A stretch of DNA of 64,000 nucleotides, from assembly GCA_051861205.1 (NCBI GenBank), contig JBHYDC010000021.1:1-64000 (forward strand), read 5' to 3'. Within the stretch, counting starts at the first letter, position 1. Each line of letters begins with the position of its first letter. Below the pieces are notes generated by a model. It was not told where the DNA came from. It did no database searches and was given only the letters and a program-made list of their open reading frames with translations. Below, one piece after another: positions 7,814-16,670 of the stretch. This stretch comes from JBHYDC01 sp051861205. Its GTDB lineage: Bacteria > Pseudomonadota > Alphaproteobacteria > Rhizobiales > Pleomorphomonadaceae. Made by a program: the position numbers and the translations under genes.

Positions 7814-8461
7814 ATGACTTATGCATTTGCTCACGTGAAGAGAATATCGCTGGTTGGAAACGGGCCCGTGGCACGGGCGACGGCAGGGGAAATCGATCGG
7901 GCCGACCTCGTCGTTCGGATCAACCGTGGCGACCTTTGCGGCGTTGCGGGGCGACGAACGGATCTGTTGATCTTGCGCGACCCCGATCAAATCGCGCGGT
8001 CCATCGCCAAGGGCGACCCGATGAACCCCCTTGCCCAGCGCGGCGCCGGGCGGCTTTTGTTTCTGGCGCCGCCGCAAGTGGCAAAGGATCGCGCTCTGGT
8101 GGACTGGCTGGCGGGGGGTAAACCCGTGGAGTTCCTGCCGCCCGACCTTCGCCCGCGCTTGAACGAACGGCTCGCCCGCTTCGAGGGCGTCAAGGATCCC
8201 AAACCATCGACCGGCGCTTGCGCGCTTTGGTACCTATTGGAGCAGTTTCCCGCCGCGCGGATCAATCTCTACGGCTTCTCACACGCCGGATGGGAGGGCC
8301 ACGCCTGGGATGCCGAGCGCACCTGGGTGGACGAACTAGCCGCCCAAGGCCGCGTGAGCCGCGCGCCGATTGAGGGAAAGCTCGCACGGCTGGGTGTCGT
8401 AGCTCAGTGCCGACGCCAGTTTGTGCGAGCGCTGCGCCATGTTCGCGACATGAGAGCGTGA
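7814..8461 (+). CDS. GT29-like (sialyltransferase-fold) protein, often called urease operon accessory protein
   Basis: A 215-residue soluble protein beginning with ISLVGNGPVARATAGEIDRADLVVRINR, the N-terminal motif shared by family 29 glycosyltransferase-like proteins and by rhizobial proteins annotated as urease operon accessory. It continues with RRTDLLILRDPD, then PSTGACALWYLLEQFPAARINLYGFSHAG, matching the second nucleotide-binding segment of that fold. No urease genes lie nearby, so that name is probably misleading. ATG at 7814 follows an in-frame GTG at 7811; neither has a clear ribosome site. It converges with a second glycosyltransferase-like gene, with three bases between their ends, which suggests a related surface-sugar role by inference. 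Confidence 0.65.
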   Translation: MTYAFAHVKRISLVGNGPVARATAGEIDRADLVVRINRGDLCGVAGRRTDLLILRDPDQIARSIAKGDPMNPLAQRGAGRLLFLAPPQVAKDRALVDWLAGGKPVEFLPPDLRPRLNERLARFEGVKDPKPSTGACALWYLLEQFPAARINLYGFSHAGWEGHAWDAERTWVDELAAQGRVSRAPIEGKLARLGVVAQCRRQFVRALRHVRDMRA

Positions 8462-8464
8462 GGC

Positions 8465-9412
8465 TCAGGTTTTCAGCCCCCGCAGCAACTGCACATACTT
8501 CCGCTCCAACCACCCCGTCTCTCCCAGCGTATTGCGCGTGGGCTTGTCGTCGAGGGCGAAGCGGTGGCGGACGGCGTGGTAGAGGTGGGGGTGGCGGTCG
8601 TATTGGTGGGCGATGGGGCTGATGGCTCCGTTGGGGTTGCGGATGTAGCCGGAATCGTCGGTGGTGTAGTCGTCATTTACGATTGTTGCGACGAGGCCGT
8701 TGTTGGTGTGGATGGTGATGCCGGGGAGCATCGCTTCGTGGGCGATGACGTTGGTGGAGCACTGGTCGAGGCCGGCGCGGTACCAACTGGCGGCGGGCAT
8801 CTGACCGGCGACGAATAGCTTCATCGCGATGTAATTTTCCATCAGCGCCCGGCTTGCAACGACTGTGCCGCTACAGATGACGGGGCGGTCCATCATGCGG
8901 GCTTCCATAGCCTTGCCTGCGGTCGCGCGCATACGTCGGCGGTTCCAGGTGGAGGCGGCGAAGGGGCGGCCCTCGTCGAAGAAGGATATCCCCTCCCCGG
9001 CCGCCTGGAACGGATCGGCCTGAAAGACCACGTCGGCGGTGTCGAGGAAGAACACCCGCTCGACCTGCCCGGCGACGGCCCGGACGATGCCGAGCGCGGT
9101 GGAGTAGCGGCTGAAACGGGGATGGGGGGCCCAGGTTTGCGACGGGTCGATATGAACCGCGTCAACGTCGTGGGCGGCACAGGTGGCGATCATCTCCGGC
9201 GTGGGATCGACGATCAGCACGGCGTGGCAGGTGCTGACGGCACGCAGGGATTTCACAAAGACCGCCACGTCGTTCGCCGCGGCATTGGTGGCCGCGCCGA
9301 GGACGAGGTCGGTTCCCGCGCCGCAGGTGAGCGTTAGCGGGGTGTGCGGGCGCGCAAGGGCGCCGAAGAGCCACGACCTGTACCGATGATGCTCGTGGAA
9401 CAGGCGCAGCAT
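8465..9412 (-). CDS. GT-A-type glycosyltransferase-like protein
   Basis: A 315-residue protein with no signal peptide. The core segment VERVFFLDTADVVFQADPF resembles the metal- and nucleotide-sugar-binding D-x-D strand of GT-A glycosyltransferases, and YRAGLDQCSTNVIAHEAMLP fits an acceptor-side segment. I do not place it in a numbered family. The start lies seven bases after the gatA stop, and the ribosome site GGTGGTGAG overlaps the gatA end, so it is co-transcribed with gatCA. Its 3' end meets the convergent GT29-like gene. Confidence 0.65.
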   Translation of the reverse strand: MLRLFHEHHRYRSWLFGALARPHTPLTLTCGAGTDLVLGAATNAAANDVAVFVKSLRAVSTCHAVLIVDPTPEMIATCAAHDVDAVHIDPSQTWAPHPRFSRYSTALGIVRAVAGQVERVFFLDTADVVFQADPFQAAGEGISFFDEGRPFAASTWNRRRMRATAGKAMEARMMDRPVICSGTVVASRALMENYIAMKLFVAGQMPAASWYRAGLDQCSTNVIAHEAMLPGITIHTNNGLVATIVNDDYTTDDSGYIRNPNGAISPIAHQYDRHPHLYHAVRHRFALDDKPTRNTLGETGWLERKYVQLLRGLKT

Positions 9413-9419
9413 GGATGGC

Positions 9420-10895
9420 TCACCACCAGGGATCCGGCGCGAGCGTTCCGACAGCCGCTTCGATCACGCTGCCGGCCTTGAAGAGCGTCGCCTCGTCGAA
9501 GGGGCGGCCGATCAACTGAAGGCCGAGCGGAAGGCCGTCCGCCGTTTGGCCGGCAGGAACCGCGAGGCCGGGCAAACCGGCCATGTTGACGGTGACCGTG
9601 AACACGTCGTTCAGGTACATTTCCACAGGATCCGCACCGGCTTTTTCACCGATTCCGAAAGCGGCGGACGGCGTGGCGGGCGTGAGGATGGCATCGACGC
9701 CGGCGGCGTAGGCGGCTTCGAAATCGCGCTTGATCAGGGTGCGGACCTTCTGCGCGCGCAGGTAATAGGCGTCGTAATAGCCGGCGGACAGCACGTAGGT
9801 GCCGATCAGCACGCGGCGCTTCACCTCGGCACCGAAGCCGGCCGCGCGGGAGCGTTCGTACATATCGATCACGTCGTCGCCGGGCACGCGCAGGCCATAG
9901 CGTACGCTGTCGTAGCGGGCGAGATTGGATGAGGCTTCCGCCGGGGCGACGATGTAATAGGCCGGCAGGGCGTATTTCGTGTGGGGCAGCGAGATATCCA
10001 CGATCTCGGCGCCTGCATCCTTGAGAATGGCGATGCCCTTCTGCCAGAGGGCGTCGATTTCAGCGGGCATGCCGTCAAGCCGGTACTCGCGCGGAATGCC
10101 GATCTTGAGGCCGCGAACGGAACCGCCCACAGACGCTTCGTAATCTGGAACCGGCAGGTCGACGGAGGTGGTGTCCTTCTCGTCGACGGACGCCATGGAC
10201 TTCAGCAAGATGGCGGTGTCGCGCACATTCCGCGCGATCGGCCCGGCCTGATCCAGCGACGACGCGAAGGCCACGATGCCCCAACGCGAGCAGCGGCCGT
10301 AGGTCGGCTTGATACCCACGGTGCCGGTAAAGGCGGCGGGCTGGCGGATGGAGCCGCCGGTGTCGGTGGCCGTCGCGCCGAGGCAGAGGCGGGCCGCGAC
10401 GGCGGCGGCCGAACCACCGGACGAGCCGCCGGGCACGAGCTTGGCGTTGGACCCGGCGCGGCGCCAGGGGTTCACGACGGGGCCGTAGTATGAGCTTTCG
10501 TTCGACGAGCCCATGGCGAACTCGTCCATGTTCAGCTTGCCGAGCATAACCGCCCCATCCGCCCACAAATTGGCGGTGACGGTGCTCTCGTAGGTGGGCT
10601 TGAACCCGTCCAGAATATGGCTGGCCGCCTGAGTGTGGACGCCTTCAGTTGCGAAGAGGTCCTTGATGCCAAGCGGAATTCCCTCCAGCGGCCGGGCGGT
10701 GCCGGCCTGAAGCCGGGCGTCGGACGCCTTGGCCATGGCGAGCGCCTTTTCCGGCGTTTCCACGATGTAGGCGTTGAGAATGCGGGCCTGTTCCATGGCC
10801 GCGACATAGGCCTCGGTCAGCTCTACGGCGGTGAAGTCCTTGGCGACAAGGCCCGTGCGCGCTTCGGCAAGCGTCAAATGAGTGAGATCGGTCAC
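9420..10895 (-). CDS. gatA: Asp-tRNA(Asn)/Glu-tRNA(Gln) amidotransferase subunit A
   Basis: A 491-residue amidase that hydrolyses glutamine and channels ammonia to GatB. The amidase-signature triad is visible: Lys in PLGIKDLFATEG, cis-Ser in VPGGSSGGSAAAVAA and nucleophile Ser in TDTGGSIRQPA. The C-terminal segment GLPLGLQLIGRPFDEATLF is typical. It follows gatC by 50 bases. A glycosyltransferase-like gene follows closely. Normal length for the family. Confidence 0.97.
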   Translation of the reverse strand: MTDLTHLTLAEARTGLVAKDFTAVELTEAYVAAMEQARILNAYIVETPEKALAMAKASDARLQAGTARPLEGIPLGIKDLFATEGVHTQAASHILDGFKPTYESTVTANLWADGAVMLGKLNMDEFAMGSSNESSYYGPVVNPWRRAGSNAKLVPGGSSGGSAAAVAARLCLGATATDTGGSIRQPAAFTGTVGIKPTYGRCSRWGIVAFASSLDQAGPIARNVRDTAILLKSMASVDEKDTTSVDLPVPDYEASVGGSVRGLKIGIPREYRLDGMPAEIDALWQKGIAILKDAGAEIVDISLPHTKYALPAYYIVAPAEASSNLARYDSVRYGLRVPGDDVIDMYERSRAAGFGAEVKRRVLIGTYVLSAGYYDAYYLRAQKVRTLIKRDFEAAYAAGVDAILTPATPSAAFGIGEKAGADPVEMYLNDVFTVTVNMAGLPGLAVPAGQTADGLPLGLQLIGRPFDEATLFKAGSVIEAAVGTLAPDPWW

Positions 10896-10945
10896 GGATC
10901 GAATCCTGAAAGAGCGTGTTCAAGCTGGTGCGCGGAGCCGGCGGG

Positions 10946-11233
10946 TTACTCGACGACCTTGGGCACCAGGAAAAAATCATCGTCGGTCATGGGCGCGTTG
11001 GCGGTGACGCGGTGGGCATCGCCGCCGTCGGTCACGATGTCCGGACGGCGCTTCATGGTTACGGAGACGACCGAGGTCATCGGCTCGACGCCAGACACGT
11101 CGACCTCGTCGAGCTGCGCGACGAAGCCGAGGATCGAGTTGAGTTCATTCGTCATTTGGCTCGCCTCCTCATCGCTGACCTTGATGCGGGCAAGGCGGGC
11201 AACGCGCCTGACGGTGGCGGTGTCGACGGACAT
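10946..11233 (-). CDS. gatC: Asp-tRNA(Asn)/Glu-tRNA(Gln) amidotransferase subunit C
   Basis: A 95-residue GatC, the belt subunit that stabilises the GatA-GatB interface. The N-terminal helix MSVDTATVRRVARLARIKVS and the following QMTNELNSILGFVAQLDEVD are the family signature, and it ends with the usual extended tail (MTDDDFFLVPKVVE). It is the first gene of gatC-gatA-glycosyltransferase. A candidate promoter lies about 50 bases upstream. Confidence 0.95.
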   Translation of the reverse strand: MSVDTATVRRVARLARIKVSDEEASQMTNELNSILGFVAQLDEVDVSGVEPMTSVVSVTMKRRPDIVTDGGDAHRVTANAPMTDDDFFLVPKVVE

Positions 11234-11281
11234 GGACAGGACCCTCGCGGCACATAGGCGACGTTAAATCTCTTCGGCCGC

Positions 11282-11310
11282 GTATAGCAGAGCCGCAACC
11301 CGCACGCCAA
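11282..11310 (-). promoter_or_regulatory. Candidate promoter of gatCA
   Basis: On the minus strand TTGGCG and CTATAC stand 17 bases apart, about 50 bases before the gatC start. Both hexamers deviate from the sigma-70 consensus at two or three positions. The placement in the gatC / diguanylate cyclase divergent gap supports it. Confidence 0.35.
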
Positions 11311-11427
11311 CGATGGAAAAGCGCGATCATGCATTGATATGGCGACGGCAACCGCACGTTAGTGGTTTTAGCGTATGGTGAGCGGGAATAGATCGTATCG
11401 TAGTCTCAGATTGATCGAAGCTTACCC

Positions 11428-12315
11428 ATGAACATAGTTATTGTAGACGGTAGCCGTACCAGCCTTTTGATCATCAAAAGTCTTCTTGAAGGGCGCGGCG
11501 AAACTCTAAAGCTTTTTACAGACGGGCAAGCTGCGCTTCATTATCTGAAAAGTAATCAAAACGTTGACGTTCTGATAACGAGTTTCGAGCTGGCGACGCT
11601 TTCTGGCGAGGAACTTTGCTGGGAAGCACGCGTCTTGGCCGATTCCGGACGCGCCCTTTACGTTATAGCCATGTCGGCCAATAACGATCCGGCGCACGTG
11701 ATCGGGGTTCTGGATGCCGGGGCGGACGATTTCATGTCCAAGCCGCCGCGCACCGATGAGCTTAGTGCCCGTTTGCGGGTGGCGGAGCGCACGCTGATCA
11801 TGCAGCGCCGCCTGATCGAATTCGCGACAATCGATTCCCTGTCCGGACTGTTGAATCGCAGGGCCTTCTGGGACCGGACCACCAAGGCGGTTCAGGCTTT
11901 GGCGGCAGACGGCACGCTTTCGATGATCCTGTTCGACATCGATCACTTCAAGCGGATCAACGATATTCACGGTCATGATATCGGCGACAAGGTCATCCAG
12001 GCGCTGGGGCAGATCCGTGTGCCTGCCGACGCCGCGTTCGGCCGGATCGGCGGCGAGGAATTCGCGATCGTGCTGCCGGACGTGCCGCTCGACGGCGCGA
12101 CGTCCGTGGCCGAGTATATCCGGTATCAAATCGCGGAGAACCCGATCGAGGTCGACGGGCAGATCGTAACCACGACGGCAAGCTTTGGCGTTGGCGAACT
12201 TCGCAGCGGCGAGTTGGCGTCCGAACTCTATCGGCGGGCGGACGCGGCGCTCTATGAAGCCAAGAACTCCGGCCGTAACCGCGTCGTTTCCTTGGCTCAA
12301 CACATAGCCGACTGA
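11428..12315 (+). CDS. PleD-like diguanylate cyclase with degenerate receiver domain
   Basis: A 295-residue protein: receiver domain (about 1-120), linker helix, GGDEF domain (about 135-290). The cyclase half looks active: DIDHFKRIND at 170-179 and GGEEF at 208-212, with the usual C-terminal RRADAALYEAKNSGRN. The autoinhibitory RxxD site before GGEEF is absent. In the receiver, the acidic pair is reduced to VDG (Asp7, Gly8) and the phospho-accepting Asp is replaced by Ser52 in DVLITS, while Ser83 and Lys105 remain. It should therefore make cyclic di-GMP but not be phosphorylated in the normal way. It is divergent from gatC and stands alone. Confidence 0.88.
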   Translation: MNIVIVDGSRTSLLIIKSLLEGRGETLKLFTDGQAALHYLKSNQNVDVLITSFELATLSGEELCWEARVLADSGRALYVIAMSANNDPAHVIGVLDAGADDFMSKPPRTDELSARLRVAERTLIMQRRLIEFATIDSLSGLLNRRAFWDRTTKAVQALAADGTLSMILFDIDHFKRINDIHGHDIGDKVIQALGQIRVPADAAFGRIGGEEFAIVLPDVPLDGATSVAEYIRYQIAENPIEVDGQIVTTTASFGVGELRSGELASELYRRADAALYEAKNSGRNRVVSLAQHIAD

Positions 12316-12481
12316 CCATGGTTGCGGCAGCGCGGACCACGATTGGTAGGACTCAAATGCGCCGTGGCGGCGTGGCATCCGACTGGATTCTCCTCGATTG
12401 CATCTCGGGATAAGGTAAATTACGTATAGGGCTCAAGTTCAGCTACGCACCCTGACCTGACAAGACGCGGATCGACAAGGA

Positions 12482-12934
12482 ATGACGTCAACAGACGCTG
12501 ACGCGAATACGATTTTCCAGTTCTTTGTCGAGATCGCGATCATTAACCAGCTTTCCACCCATCAATTTGAGCAGGTGATGCCCTTTGGCATGAGCATGGC
12601 CCATTTCGGGGTGCTGAATCACTTATATCGGGTTGGCGGCAGCCAGGCGCCGACCGAAATTGCGCGCGCGATGCAGGTCACGCGGGGCAAGATGAAGGTG
12701 ACACTCGGCGCCTTAATGCGCGCCGGTTTCATTTCGGTCTCTCAAGACGAGAGCGATCGGCGCTCCAAGCTGATCGCGATATCGCAGAGCGGCCATGTTG
12801 CTCGTAGGTGCGCGATCCAGGCCTTGGAGCCGGCGCTGCGTTGCTACGCGAGCTTGTTTCCGATGGACGTTCTGGATGACGTAACGCGCATTCTGGAGAC
12901 GATCCGAAAAACTCTGGATCAGCTCCGAGAGTAG
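12482..12934 (+). CDS. MarR-family transcriptional regulator
   Basis: A 150-residue winged-helix repressor. The recognition helix segment PTEIARAMQVTRGKMKVTLG and the wing SVSQDESDRRSKLIAISQSG (about residues 58-103) fit MarR proteins, flanked by the dimerisation helices at each end (INQLSTHQFEQV and the C-terminal TRILETIRKTLDQL). Its ligand and target are unknown, and no divergent target gene stands next to it. ACAAGGA just before the ATG is a good ribosome site. An intrinsic terminator follows. Confidence 0.88.
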   Translation: MTSTDADANTIFQFFVEIAIINQLSTHQFEQVMPFGMSMAHFGVLNHLYRVGGSQAPTEIARAMQVTRGKMKVTLGALMRAGFISVSQDESDRRSKLIAISQSGHVARRCAIQALEPALRCYASLFPMDVLDDVTRILETIRKTLDQLRE

Positions 12935-12969
12935 AGTTGAAGTGAGCAGACCGCCACTGAAAAAGCCCT

Positions 12970-12995
12970 ATCAAACAAAGCCGTTTGATTTTTTT
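12970..12995 (+). terminator. Intrinsic terminator after the MarR gene
   Basis: ATCAAAC (12970-12976) and GTTTGAT (12983-12989) form a seven-pair stem with a six-base loop, followed by a run of T residues to 12995. It is 35 bases after the stop codon. Confidence 0.75.
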
Positions 12996-13148
12996 CTGTT
13001 TTTTCTCAGACTTTCCAAAAACAACTTCCAGTAAAATACGGCTTGTAATGATTTGGCATTTTGACCACATACTTCAGTGTGAAATCGACGTTTGCGTGCT
13101 TTAAGCCGCATTGATCGTGAAATCGTCGATGGAACTTGGGAGGAAGCC

Positions 13149-13280
13149 ATGGCCAAGGGTCAAACACGTAGCAACAAGGAAGTTCGCAAACCGAAGGCCA
13201 AGAAAGAGGCAGCACCCGCCCCCGCCGGCCTGATCAAATCCATAACCACCGCGTCTGCGGCACCGAAGAAAAAGGGCTGA
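13149..13280 (+). CDS. Small basic conserved protein
   Basis: Forty-three residues, lysine- and alanine-rich: MAKGQTRSNKEVRKPKAKKE, then a Pro/Ala linker and a PKKKG end. Similar short proteins starting MAKGQ-R-N-E-K-PK occur widely in alphaproteobacteria, from memory, without a known function. GGGAGGAAGCC directly before the ATG is a strong ribosome site and fixes the start at 13149 rather than the in-frame ATG at 13092. The charge suggests nucleic-acid binding, which is inference only. Confidence 0.7.
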   Translation: MAKGQTRSNKEVRKPKAKKEAAPAPAGLIKSITTASAAPKKKG

Positions 13281-13598
13281 GATACAACCAAGAGCCCGCG
13301 AATGCCCTGGCGGGGCGGTGGCTAAGCACCGCCAGCTTGGTCTATGGGTCAGGCGCATCCATGGCTAAGATAACAGTCCTCCCCGATTGCAATCACAACA
13401 GCCGTTCTTTGCGCTTTTTCCTTATCTATACTGTCTAGATAACGTTGCTTATTCTTCCAGTGTTGCTCTGTATCCTGCAGAAATGTACGATCTGACTATA
13501 AAACTGATCGGCTACGATACGGGGATAGCGCATTGAATTGGAATTTTGGTGGGTGGAAAGCTCTCTCGCGTCTAACTCGGCATTCGGTGGTGGGCTGG
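13281..13598 (+). other. Intergenic region with a dyad repeat
   Basis: About 320 bases before the hydrolase lipoprotein gene. From 13380 the sequence becomes A/T-richer and probably carries its promoter. The clearest element is TTATCTA (13422-13428) with TAGATAA (13436-13442), a perfect seven-base inverted repeat seven bases apart, which could be an operator. Frame-compatible TTG at 13533 would lengthen the downstream protein but has no ribosome site. Confidence 0.4.
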
Positions 13599-14870
13599 AT
13601 GCGTCGATGTGCGTGTTCGTCGGCCGGGGATCGGCGGGGCGTTCGCGGGGTGATGGTGTCTTTGTTGACACCCGCGCTGCTGCTCACCCCTGCCGGTTGC
13701 GCCAGCGTGGAGGGCGTTCTCGCTCCGGTGGCGGCAACGGTTCCGGGCACCGGGCGCGTGGATATGCTGGTCGCCACGACGCGGCTGCCGACGGAAACGG
13801 TGGAACTGTTTTCAGGTGACAGGGGGCCGGCGCTGTCCTTCGCCAACATCGTCGTGTCGATTCCCCCGCCCCAGGCCCGCCGTGTGGGCGAGGTGGAATG
13901 GCCGCGCAAGACGCCGGGCAACCCCGCCAAGGAGTTTGTCAGCCTCAAGTCCGACGTGATCGACCGCGCTGCGGCGCTGAAATGGTTTCATCAGGCTTTG
14001 AAGAAAGTGCCCCGGCGGCAAGTTCTGGTGTTCATCCACGGCTTCAACAACCGCTTCGACGCGGCGGTTTTCCGCTTTGCGCAGATCGTCTACGATTCCG
14101 GCGCGCCTGTGGTGCCGGTGCTATTCGCCTGGCCGTCGCGGGGCAGCGTGCTCGCTTACGGATACGACCGCGAAAGCTCCACCTATTCCCGCAACGCATT
14201 GGAAATTATGCTGAAAGCGATCTCGCGCGATCCGTCGGTTGGCGAAATTTCGATCCTGGCGCATTCGATGGGCAACTCGCTTGCGCTGGAAACCCTGCGC
14301 CAAATGGCGATCCGAGATGGCCGCGTTCCGCGCAAGATCCGCAACGTTCTCTTGGCCGCGCCCGATGTGGACGTGGATATCGCGAGGGAAGCCATTGTGG
14401 ATATGGGGCCGCGAGAGAACCGGCCGGCGTTCACGCTTTTTGTTTCGCAGGACGATCGCGCGCTGGCTGTTTCAAGGCGGGTTTGGGGCGACGTTGCGCG
14501 CCTTGGCGCCATCAATCCGATGGAGGAGCCCTACCGGACGCAGCTTGAAACAGCCAAGATCACCGTTCTCGATCTGACCGCCCTCAAGGCCGGCGACCGG
14601 CTAAACCATGGCAAGTTCGCCGAAAGCCCCGAGGTGGTGCAATTGATCGGGCGGCGGCTTGCCGAGGGGCAGACGATCACCGATTCCAGGGTCGGGCTCG
14701 GCGACCGTATTGTTCAAGCGACCGCAGGGGCCGCCAACGCCCTTGGCACAGCGGCCGGCCTTGCCGTTTCGGCGCCTGTTGCCATCATCGATCCGCAAAC
14801 ACGGGCGACCTATGGCGAGCATGTGAACACTCTTGGCCGGACCATAACGGACGTGACGGCGCCGCGATGA
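13599..14870 (+). CDS. Alpha/beta hydrolase lipoprotein (DUF900 family)
   Basis: About 423 residues. A signal segment (VSLLTPALLLTPAGCAS) ends in a lipobox-like PAGC, so the protein is likely lipid-anchored. The hydrolase core has the oxyanion strand VLVFIHGFNNRFDAAVFR, the nucleophile elbow AHSMGNSLAL, and later Asp and His candidates (VSQDDRALAVS, KFAESPEVVQ region), as in DUF900 proteins. The substrate is unknown. The start is uncertain: ATG at 13599 gives a long basic n-region, ATG at 13653 opens directly on the signal core. Nothing nearby suggests an operon; a DUF547 gene follows on the same strand after 129 bases. Confidence 0.8.
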   Translation: MRRCACSSAGDRRGVRGVMVSLLTPALLLTPAGCASVEGVLAPVAATVPGTGRVDMLVATTRLPTETVELFSGDRGPALSFANIVVSIPPPQARRVGEVEWPRKTPGNPAKEFVSLKSDVIDRAAALKWFHQALKKVPRRQVLVFIHGFNNRFDAAVFRFAQIVYDSGAPVVPVLFAWPSRGSVLAYGYDRESSTYSRNALEIMLKAISRDPSVGEISILAHSMGNSLALETLRQMAIRDGRVPRKIRNVLLAAPDVDVDIAREAIVDMGPRENRPAFTLFVSQDDRALAVSRRVWGDVARLGAINPMEEPYRTQLETAKITVLDLTALKAGDRLNHGKFAESPEVVQLIGRRLAEGQTITDSRVGLGDRIVQATAGAANALGTAAGLAVSAPVAIIDPQTRATYGEHVNTLGRTITDVTAPR

Positions 14871-14999
14871 GCGTGCGATGAAGCTTAAACTTCGCGGTCG
14901 CAATAGTTTGATTGCGGATTGAAACCGAACTGCGCGGAATATCGTAAGATCTTTGTCTTGGTGGGGCGCAATGCTTCAAACATCCGGGCGGGATCTGGC

Positions 15000-15770
15000 A
15001 TGATCGATAGACGTGTTTTCATGGGCGCATTGGCGGCCTCCGTTCTCGCTAGACCGGCAATCGCGAGGAATAACGCCGACTATGCGCCCTGGACCGACCT
15101 TCTCGGTCGTTATCTCAGGGCCGGCAACGATGGGGTTATGCGGGTTGCTTACGGAGCGTGGAAGAAGCAAGGCCGCGAGCAGCTTGCCGGTTTCATCAAA
15201 TCGCTGGAAGCCGTGGATGTACAATCGCTGAGCAAAGCCGAACAGTTTGCGTTCTGGGTGAATTTGTATAATGCGAAAACAATTGATATCGTTCTTGAAT
15301 ACTATCCCGTGAACTCAATTCGCGACATTGATCTTGGTGGCGGATTCTTTGCAAATGGCCCGTGGTCTGCAAAGCTTGTGACGGTTTCCGGCCGTGCGAT
15401 GTCTCTCGACGATATCGAGCACAACACGTTACGAAAATCCTGGCGGGAACCTCGCGTTCATTACGCCGTAAACTGCGCATCAATCGGATGCCCCAATTTG
15501 CAGAAGCGGGCCTTCGAGGCCGGAAACCTCGAATCTCTTCTGAATGCAGGCGCATCACAATACATCAACAGCAAGCGCGGCGTGCGGTTGAGCGAAGACG
15601 GCGTGATCGCGTCGAAGATTTATGACTGGTTCGGCGAAGATTTCGGATCCAGCGATGACCTTTACGCGCATTGGCTGCGCTATGCCGATGAACCGCTGAA
15701 GCTAGGGCTCAAGAATAGCCCGCCGATCGCATCCTATGATTACGATTGGTCGCTGAACGACGCGGGATAG
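15000..15770 (+). CDS. DUF547 protein with Tat-like signal
   Basis: A 256-residue exported protein. The N-terminus MIDRRVFMGALAASVLARPAIA has adjacent arginines followed by a hydrophobic core, so Tat export is likely. The DUF547 core is clear: EQFAFWVNLYNAKTIDIVLE, then SLDDIEHNTLR, and RVHYAVNCASIGCPNL with its two conserved cysteines, then YDWFGEDFG. DUF547 resembles papain/transglutaminase-like folds, but no activity is established. The stop codon lies nine bases before the terminal repeat of the IS element, so the 3' flank of this gene is the left edge of the accessory region. Confidence 0.85.
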   Translation: MIDRRVFMGALAASVLARPAIARNNADYAPWTDLLGRYLRAGNDGVMRVAYGAWKKQGREQLAGFIKSLEAVDVQSLSKAEQFAFWVNLYNAKTIDIVLEYYPVNSIRDIDLGGGFFANGPWSAKLVTVSGRAMSLDDIEHNTLRKSWREPRVHYAVNCASIGCPNLQKRAFEAGNLESLLNAGASQYINSKRGVRLSEDGVIASKIYDWFGEDFGSSDDLYAHWLRYADEPLKLGLKNSPPIASYDYDWSLNDAG

Positions 15771-15779
15771 CGATAGGTC

Positions 15780-15792
15780 AGAAGTGGCTCGG
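15780..15792. repeat. Left terminal inverted repeat of the IS
   Basis: AGAAGTGGCTCGG matches the complement of 17051-17063 exactly. Weaker similarity continues inward (TTTGTTTGAACAG against GGAGTCTGAACGG). Confidence 0.8.
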
Positions 15793-15840
15793 TTTGTTTG
15801 AACAGTTTGCGGGCCGCCGATAAGTGGTTTCGCCCCTTGG

Positions 15841-16670
15841 TTACGCCGCCGCCGGGATTGGCTGCAGCGCATTGATGAAGGCCTGGTCGGGCGTCTGCCC
15901 TGCCAGCCCCTAATGAGGGCGCCTCCGGTTGTAGAAGTCCAGATAGCGCCCGATCGACGCCCGCGCCTCCGAGGCGGATGCGTAGGCGCGTAGATAGACC
16001 TCTTCGTGCTTCAACGACCGCCACAGGCGCTCGACGAACACGTTATCCCGCCAAGCCCCCTTGCCGTCCATGCTGATGGCGACGCCGTTGCTGATCAGCA
16101 ACGTCGTGAAGGCCCGGCTAGTGAACTGCGAGCCTTGATCCGTGTTGTAGATCTCCGGCTTGCCGAACCGCGCCATGGCCTCCTCAACCGCCTCCAGGCA
16201 GAAGCCGACGTCCATGGTGATGGAGAACCGCCAGGCCAGGACCTTCCTGCTGAACCAGTCGATCACAGCGCAAAGATAGACGAAGCCGCGCGCCATGGGG
16301 ATGTAGGTGATATCCATCGCCCACACTTGGTTCGGCCGCGTCACCGGCAGCTTGCGCAGCAGATACGGGAACACTTTGTGGCCGGGTTCTGGCTTCGAGG
16401 TGTTGGGTCGCCGGTAGATGGCTTCGATGCCCATCTTGCGCATCAGCGTGGCGACGTGCAGCCGCCCCGCCGACAAGCTTTCCCGCTCAGCAGGCCCTGC
16501 AGCATACGGCTGCCCGCGAACGGATAGTCGAGGTGCAGTTCGTCGATCCGGCGCATCAGGGTCGGATCGGCAGCACTCACAACACGTGGCAGATAGTAGA
16601 CTCTGCCCCGGCTGATGCCGAGCATCGCCGCTTGCCTGCTCACCGGCAGGTCATGGCTCCTGTCGATCAT
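15841..16670 (-). pseudogene. IS3-family transposase orfB, frameshifted and with a nonsense codon
   Basis: The first part (from 16670) reads MIDRSHDLPVSRQAAMLGIS, a HTH_21 region, and runs to RMLQGLLSGK. There the frame is lost: the bases at 16482-16484 are GGG on the coding strand where GGGG would restore LSGESLSAGRLHVATLMRKM. The rest carries the rve integrase core with the DDE triad: Asp in VWAMDITYIP, Asp in IYNTDQGSQF and Glu in FVERLWRSLKHEEV. A TAG then interrupts YNRRRPH before the usual tail GLAGQTPDQAFINALQP, which stays in frame to 15841. Transposition by this copy is not expected. Confidence 0.9.
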
